Below, in pieces: positions 23,399-26,975 of a stretch of 26,975 nt of DNA. How positions within the stretch are numbered: the stretch's first letter is position 1; every line of letters starts with the position of its first letter. Location: the NCBI GenBank assembly GCA_036835375.1, contig DAITMB010000066.1, positions 1 to 26,975 of the forward strand. Direction: 5' to 3'. The notes below the pieces were generated by a model. The model was given only the letters and a program-made list of their open reading frames with translations, was not told the origin of the DNA and ran no database searches. The DNA comes from JANQTF01 sp036835375 (lineage in GTDB: Bacteria > Bacteroidota > Bacteroidia > J057). Position numbers and translations under genes: made by a program.

Positions 23399-25009
23399 CT
23401 ATCGCTTGATCCATTTAAAGTTGCGTTGGCCCAAGCTTGTGTCCACGACGACAAGATACACGCCGTCGGGGTAGCTCGTGCAATCGAGGGTGAGCCGGGA
23501 TTCCCGTTGAACGACAGCGTCCATCAGTCGTCCCAAGGCAGAATATACTTTGATGCTCGCGCCGACCATCGACTCTGGCAGCACGATGTTCATGTTGTCT
23601 TCCGATGGATTGGGGAACAATTCAATGCGAGGCAACAGGCCCTGGTCCTTCAGAGAAGTCGTGGTATCGCCTTCCTGATACACGCGGACATAGTCGATCA
23701 CCATGGGGCTTTGGGTGAAGGCCGGATCGACAGGAGGCTGAATCGCCACATTGAGGAGGATGTACTGATCAGCATCAAAAGGCCAGGTATCAGCGTTTTG
23801 AGGACTCGGTTGATAGACGTAAAACACGTTGCCATCAACACTAAAACTCATTTTTTCGGGTGTCCACTCCACGGCATACACATGGAAGGTGTTTGACACA
23901 TCTGGGAGGGTGATTCCAGATACGTTAAAGGTGTTGCCAAATGACGATGGGGTGTGCAAGGCGCTCGAAACATAGTTTTGATTGTTGCCCCAATGCTCCA
24001 TGATGTCAATTTCGCCACAAGCAGGCCAGCCAACGTTTCCAAACTGTGGTTGCCAAAAACCTCCTGGCTCATTGATGTTTTTGCCGAGCGTCCAGATCGC
24101 GGGCCAGGTGCCTACACCGAAGGGAAGTTTGGCCTTCACTTCGATCCTTCCGTAGGTGAAGGCGAATTTGGAGTTGAGGCGTGCCGAAGTGTATTGTTTG
24201 GTCTGGCCTTGATTGGTATAATTTTCCCGCTTGGCCATGATGTGGAGGTAGCCGCTGTCCTGGAATGCGTTTTCTACGCGATCGGTATAGTGCTGCTGTT
24301 CGTTGTTGTACCAGCTGGTGCCGTTGGGAATCTGGGTCTGATGATGCCATTTGCTGCCGTCTATGGGGCCGTTTCCGTCGAATTCGTCGGCCCACACCAA
24401 TTTGGTGTAGAGTGGGACATCTACGATGGTCGTGCCATCAAAAAGGAAATTGTCCACGAATGCAAGGACATGGTCCTGGTTATTTTCGCCATTCACTTGA
24501 AGCAATACCCGGTTGAAATCTGTCCTCGTCACTGGATCGGGAGAGGTCGGGTCGAGGTTGACGTAGGGGTCCGTGCCGAAGTTGAAAGTAAGGACTTGCC
24601 ATTCGTCCAGCGTGATGCTCTTGATGATCTCAGATTGGGTAGTCCAAGGCTGCGCGAGATTGTTGTTTTGGAGCTTGAGAGAAATCTGATTTGGCTGATT
24701 GCCTGTGAGGCCACTGGCCGGGACGTAGATGGCCAATGAAAACGTGCCGTCTTGCGACAAGTCCAGATTGCCCGGAGCATCGAACCTGACGTTCGCATAG
24801 GTGCCGCCGGTATCATGGTATCTCAGTACCTTGGCAGATGGGTTATCGGCATTTTGGAAAGGGTTGTCAAAACTGGTGTTGATGTCACAATCATCGCCAA
24901 ACCAAGTTGTAATCGTCCCATTTCCCTCAAAATCATCTTGTATGACTTGGGCCTGGCCGACAAAGGGCAGCAGTGAAAAGCAAGAGAAAAAAAAGAGTAG
25001 CAGTCGCAT
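23399..25009 (-). CDS. Secreted GH16 beta-glucanase (laminarinase-type) with T9SS sorting domain
   Basis: This 536-residue protein has a signal peptide (ending near VGQAQ), an N-terminal beta-sandwich carbohydrate-binding-like region (about 22-200, starting VIQDDFEGNGTITTWFGDD), a GH16 catalytic domain (about 205-450) and a type A T9SS sorting domain (about 458-536, ELFPNPSEDNMNIVLPE). The GH16 catalytic motif is GEIDIMEHWG, with nucleophile E333 and acid/base E338. WYNNEQQHYT, SKFAFTYGRIEVKAKLP and VEWTPEKMSFSVDG are family stretches. GH16 enzymes of this type usually cleave beta-1,3-glucans such as laminarin. The protein is predicted to be exported to the cell surface or medium by the T9SS. 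It stands alone, without SusC/SusD genes. Confidence 0.93.
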   Translation of the reverse strand: MRLLLFFFSCFSLLPFVGQAQVIQDDFEGNGTITTWFGDDCDINTSFDNPFQNADNPSAKVLRYHDTGGTYANVRFDAPGNLDLSQDGTFSLAIYVPASGLTGNQPNQISLKLQNNNLAQPWTTQSEIIKSITLDEWQVLTFNFGTDPYVNLDPTSPDPVTRTDFNRVLLQVNGENNQDHVLAFVDNFLFDGTTIVDVPLYTKLVWADEFDGNGPIDGSKWHHQTQIPNGTSWYNNEQQHYTDRVENAFQDSGYLHIMAKRENYTNQGQTKQYTSARLNSKFAFTYGRIEVKAKLPFGVGTWPAIWTLGKNINEPGGFWQPQFGNVGWPACGEIDIMEHWGNNQNYVSSALHTPSSFGNTFNVSGITLPDVSNTFHVYAVEWTPEKMSFSVDGNVFYVYQPSPQNADTWPFDADQYILLNVAIQPPVDPAFTQSPMVIDYVRVYQEGDTTTSLKDQGLLPRIELFPNPSEDNMNIVLPESMVGASIKVYSALGRLMDAVVQRESRLTLDCTSYPDGVYLVVVDTSLGQRNFKWIKR

Positions 25010-25202
25010 AAGAGAGTAGTTGGTAGTAAGGGTTGTTCAAAATGAAGAAGGGTCGGTCTGCGTCGAAATGGGTGTAGATCTAGTCAGGTCCACGTTCAAA
25101 AACATGAGAAGCTTCATGCAAGATAAGAAATGCCATCTACAATAGAGGCCTTGAATTTAGCAGTTTCGGATATGCGTATCATATCGAGACTTCATACGAT
25201 GA

Positions 25203-25355
25203 GGAGTTGAGTTGCAAATATTCCAGTCGCTTAGTCATGACGGAGTGGGTGAACATACCAAAGTCTTTACAGTGAGCGATCTGCCGAAGGGTATCTATCT
25301 CATCCAACTCCGGCTTCATGAGCATGTGGAGTGGCAAAAGTGGGTTAAGAATTAA
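25203..25355 (+). pseudogene. Orphan T9SS C-terminal sorting domain remnant
   Basis: A 50-codon open stretch after a TGA (25200-25202) encodes ELQIFQSLSHDG, KVFTVSDLPKGIYLIQLRLH and ends EWQKWVKN then TAA. This is the typical last half of a type A T9SS sorting domain (compare LPxGIYxxxL...K.V). No cargo region precedes it in any frame within the 190 bp back to the GH16 gene's upstream flank. It is best read as the surviving 3' end of a deleted or rearranged secreted-protein gene. Confidence 0.7.
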
Positions 25356-25915
25356 CCAAGATGGAGTTGCCACTGGCACTACCTCGTGGAGCTTCGCCAC
25401 GATCAACGCCGCCAAATGCGCAAAGAGGTACTGGAGTAGGGGAACGTGGGAAAGGATTTTTTTTGACAAAAGCAGAGGCGCAGCGTTTTGCGTCTCTGCG
25501 CTGCTTTCTGGTTCCACGGAGCTTCACACAGTCACCAATGTAGGTATGCTGCTTGTTCGTGGACAGGCTGCTAGGAAGGTGAGTCCAAAATCTGCTTGGG
25601 AAATACAGCAAAAATTCACATCTATATGACACAAAAAAGTGCATAAAATACTTTGCAGTCTGCTAGATTTTCTGGAAGTTTAATTTGTATTATTATCCGA
25701 ATTCATTCTTTCTTATCCATCGGAGTTTTTATTCATCCCCGACTATGCGTTGGTAAGTGAAATGCTAGAACGTACGTGAGGGGAAGACAGGGCAGGGTAT
25801 TAGAGGCTACTCGCTATATAGCGGATATGGAGATGTTAGGCCACATGGAAATAATAAACCAGTAGGGCCGAAAAAATGGAAGATTAGCATTTCAACTCAA
25901 TAACGGTTTATCATC
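25356..25915. other. Non-coding region with dyads before the last gene
   Basis: No intact gene was found here. A hairpin CGTGG/CCACG lies near 25383-25400. A GC-rich dyad region lies at about 25469-25507 (AAAGCAG/CTGCTTT outer arms; GCGCAG/CTGCGC inner alternative). A perfect 12-bp palindrome CGCTATATAGCG lies at 25812-25823. The last of these is about 93 bp before the next start codon and could be an operator. The rest is AT-rich without recognisable features. Confidence 0.45.
25812..25823. promoter_or_regulatory. 12-bp perfect palindrome upstream of the last gene
   Basis: CGCTATATAGCG is self-complementary with no spacer. Its position upstream of a secreted-protein gene would suit an operator, but nothing else supports a function. 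Confidence 0.25.
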
Positions 25916-26975
25916 ATGAAAAACAACTCCCTTTTTTTGACCATCTGCCTGCTGTTGATGTCTTATGCAAGCATCGGCCAACTCTATGAAGTACCTTTGA
26001 ATCAGCGCATTGATAAAAGTGCGTACATCTTTGAGTGAAAAGTCATGGAAAGCAATAGCTTTTTCAGCCCTGATCGCCGCAACATTTACACCTCACATCT
26101 GGTGCAGGTATATTCGGTATTCAAGGGGCATTTTCCTGGCGATCAAATAGAAATCATCACCGAAGGAGGGCGGGTCGGCGATCAGGCAGTCTTGATTTCG
26201 CACAATCTGGAGCTATCTCCGCATCAGCACGGCATTTTTTTCGCCAACCCCAGCTCTCGCCCCAGCAACCGTCAGCCCAACAGTGGCCTGCACTTGCGGG
26301 TCTATGCAGGCTTACAGGGCTTTGTCCGATTTCATTTCGACGGCATCAATCCCAAAGCAAGTGCTCCGTTTCAGGTCTATCAAAACCCCGAGACAGAATT
26401 ATTTCCCTTGATTGAGACACGCACGGGGCAAGGCCGTTACAATTGGACTTCTGCGCTGCGTGAGATCAACGATTTTTACGTCAAGTATTACTTCAGCTAC
26501 CCGCAACTGAGCAGCAGTGGGGGAAATGTCTATCTGGACTTCGAGATACAAGCTGAGGTCAGCGGAGGGAGCTACGAATACGGGGATGCCGGGATTTATA
26601 TCGAATATGATACGGCGCTGTTGGGCAGCAGTTTGGCAGGATCAGGCTTAGTAAGCATTCCCGCTGGGGATATTACTTCCAGCACCGATTACAGCTTCGC
26701 GCTTACTGATTACGGGACCAATGTCCTGGAAATTGACATTGATGCCGCCGACCCGCCCCTCAACTTAGGCGAGGTGGATGCCCGGGCTGAGGATGTGGTC
26801 AAAGTGCGGGTGGACGTTACGAACCTCAATCCTGCCATTGAAGCCCTGTTTGAGCAGTCGCTGATGGATGGGGAGTCGTATTATTATGATGCTGCCAGTG
26901 GAACGTATGTGCAGTTTCCCTTTGTGTGGGCGGTGGATACGGTGGTGTATGAGGCTAATTCAGTTATAGCCATAG
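25916..26975 (+). pseudogene. Secreted-protein gene interrupted by in-frame TGA (runs off the window)
   Basis: The frame starts MKNNSLFLTICLLLMSYAS, a clear signal peptide, and continues QLYEVPLNQRIDKSAYIFE up to a TGA at 26036-26038. It then resumes in the same frame as KVMESNSFFSPDRRNIYTSH and stays open for more than 300 codons to the right edge. The residue expected at the TGA is glycine (E-G-K-V), and GGA to TGA is a single G-to-T change. The part after the stop reads as a beta-rich extracellular protein (QGFVRFHFDGINP, NWTSALREINDFYVKYYFSY, DYSFALTDYGTNVLEIDIDA). I do not recognise a specific family. TGA is used as a normal stop elsewhere in the window, so recent inactivation or a base error is more likely than recoding. 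An ATG at 26045 could restart translation but without the signal peptide. Confidence 0.75.

Noticed and set aside
26036..26038. TGA read as glycine or selenocysteine
   Set aside because: Other genes in the window end in TGA, and no selenocysteine-insertion-like hairpin or cysteine-homologous position was apparent. A nonsense mutation or base error is simpler.

Overview
The window looks like a chromosomal stretch from a Bacteroidota bacterium, probably of the Saprospiria/Lewinella type. The main evidence is several secreted proteins ending in type IX secretion system (T9SS) sorting domains, TAnnTTTG-like -7 promoter elements, an IlvC very close to the Bacteroidetes/fungal form, and a short QueG. 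No tRNA, rRNA, CRISPR array, IS element or phage gene was recognised. Most genes are ordinary housekeeping or secreted-enzyme genes.

Layout. 1-3.4 kb, minus strand: sufB (Fe-S scaffold; the rest of the suf operon would lie off the left edge), an HxpB/YniC-like HAD phosphatase and queG. 3.8-4.8 kb: an unrecognised small secreted protein (+) facing a gamma-glutamylcyclotransferase-like protein (-). 5.1-8.2 kb: a large GH106 alpha-L-rhamnosidase-like enzyme with an N-terminal membrane segment. 8.2-9.7 kb, minus: scoB and scoA, the two subunits of a 3-oxoacid CoA-transferase. 9.9-14.2 kb: a short membrane-anchored TonB-C-domain protein, a LamG-like T9SS protein (-), and a large repeat-containing T9SS protein (+) interrupted by a 100-N assembly gap.

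14.3-16.6 kb: thrB and thrC (homoserine to threonine) follow a clear intrinsic terminator. 16.6-17.5 kb, minus: an ATP-cone plus PD-(D/E)XK nuclease-like protein. 17.7-23.3 kb: ilvD, ilvB, ilvN and ilvC, which cover acetolactate formation, reduction/isomerisation and dehydration in isoleucine/valine synthesis. Threonine made by ThrB/ThrC is also the usual precursor of isoleucine, so the two clusters are metabolically linked, although ilvA and thrA are not here. A 15-bp-stem bidirectional terminator ends this block. 23.4-25.0 kb, minus: a GH16 laminarinase-type enzyme with a T9SS tail.

The right end holds signs of gene decay. There is an isolated T9SS C-terminal remnant at about 25.2-25.36 kb. 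A secreted-protein gene that runs off the edge has an in-frame TGA at codon 41, where a glycine codon (GGA) would be expected. The observations most worth following are this interrupted gene, the ATP-cone nuclease, the unusual leader sequences at ilvD and between ilvD and ilvB, and the dyads upstream of sufB.
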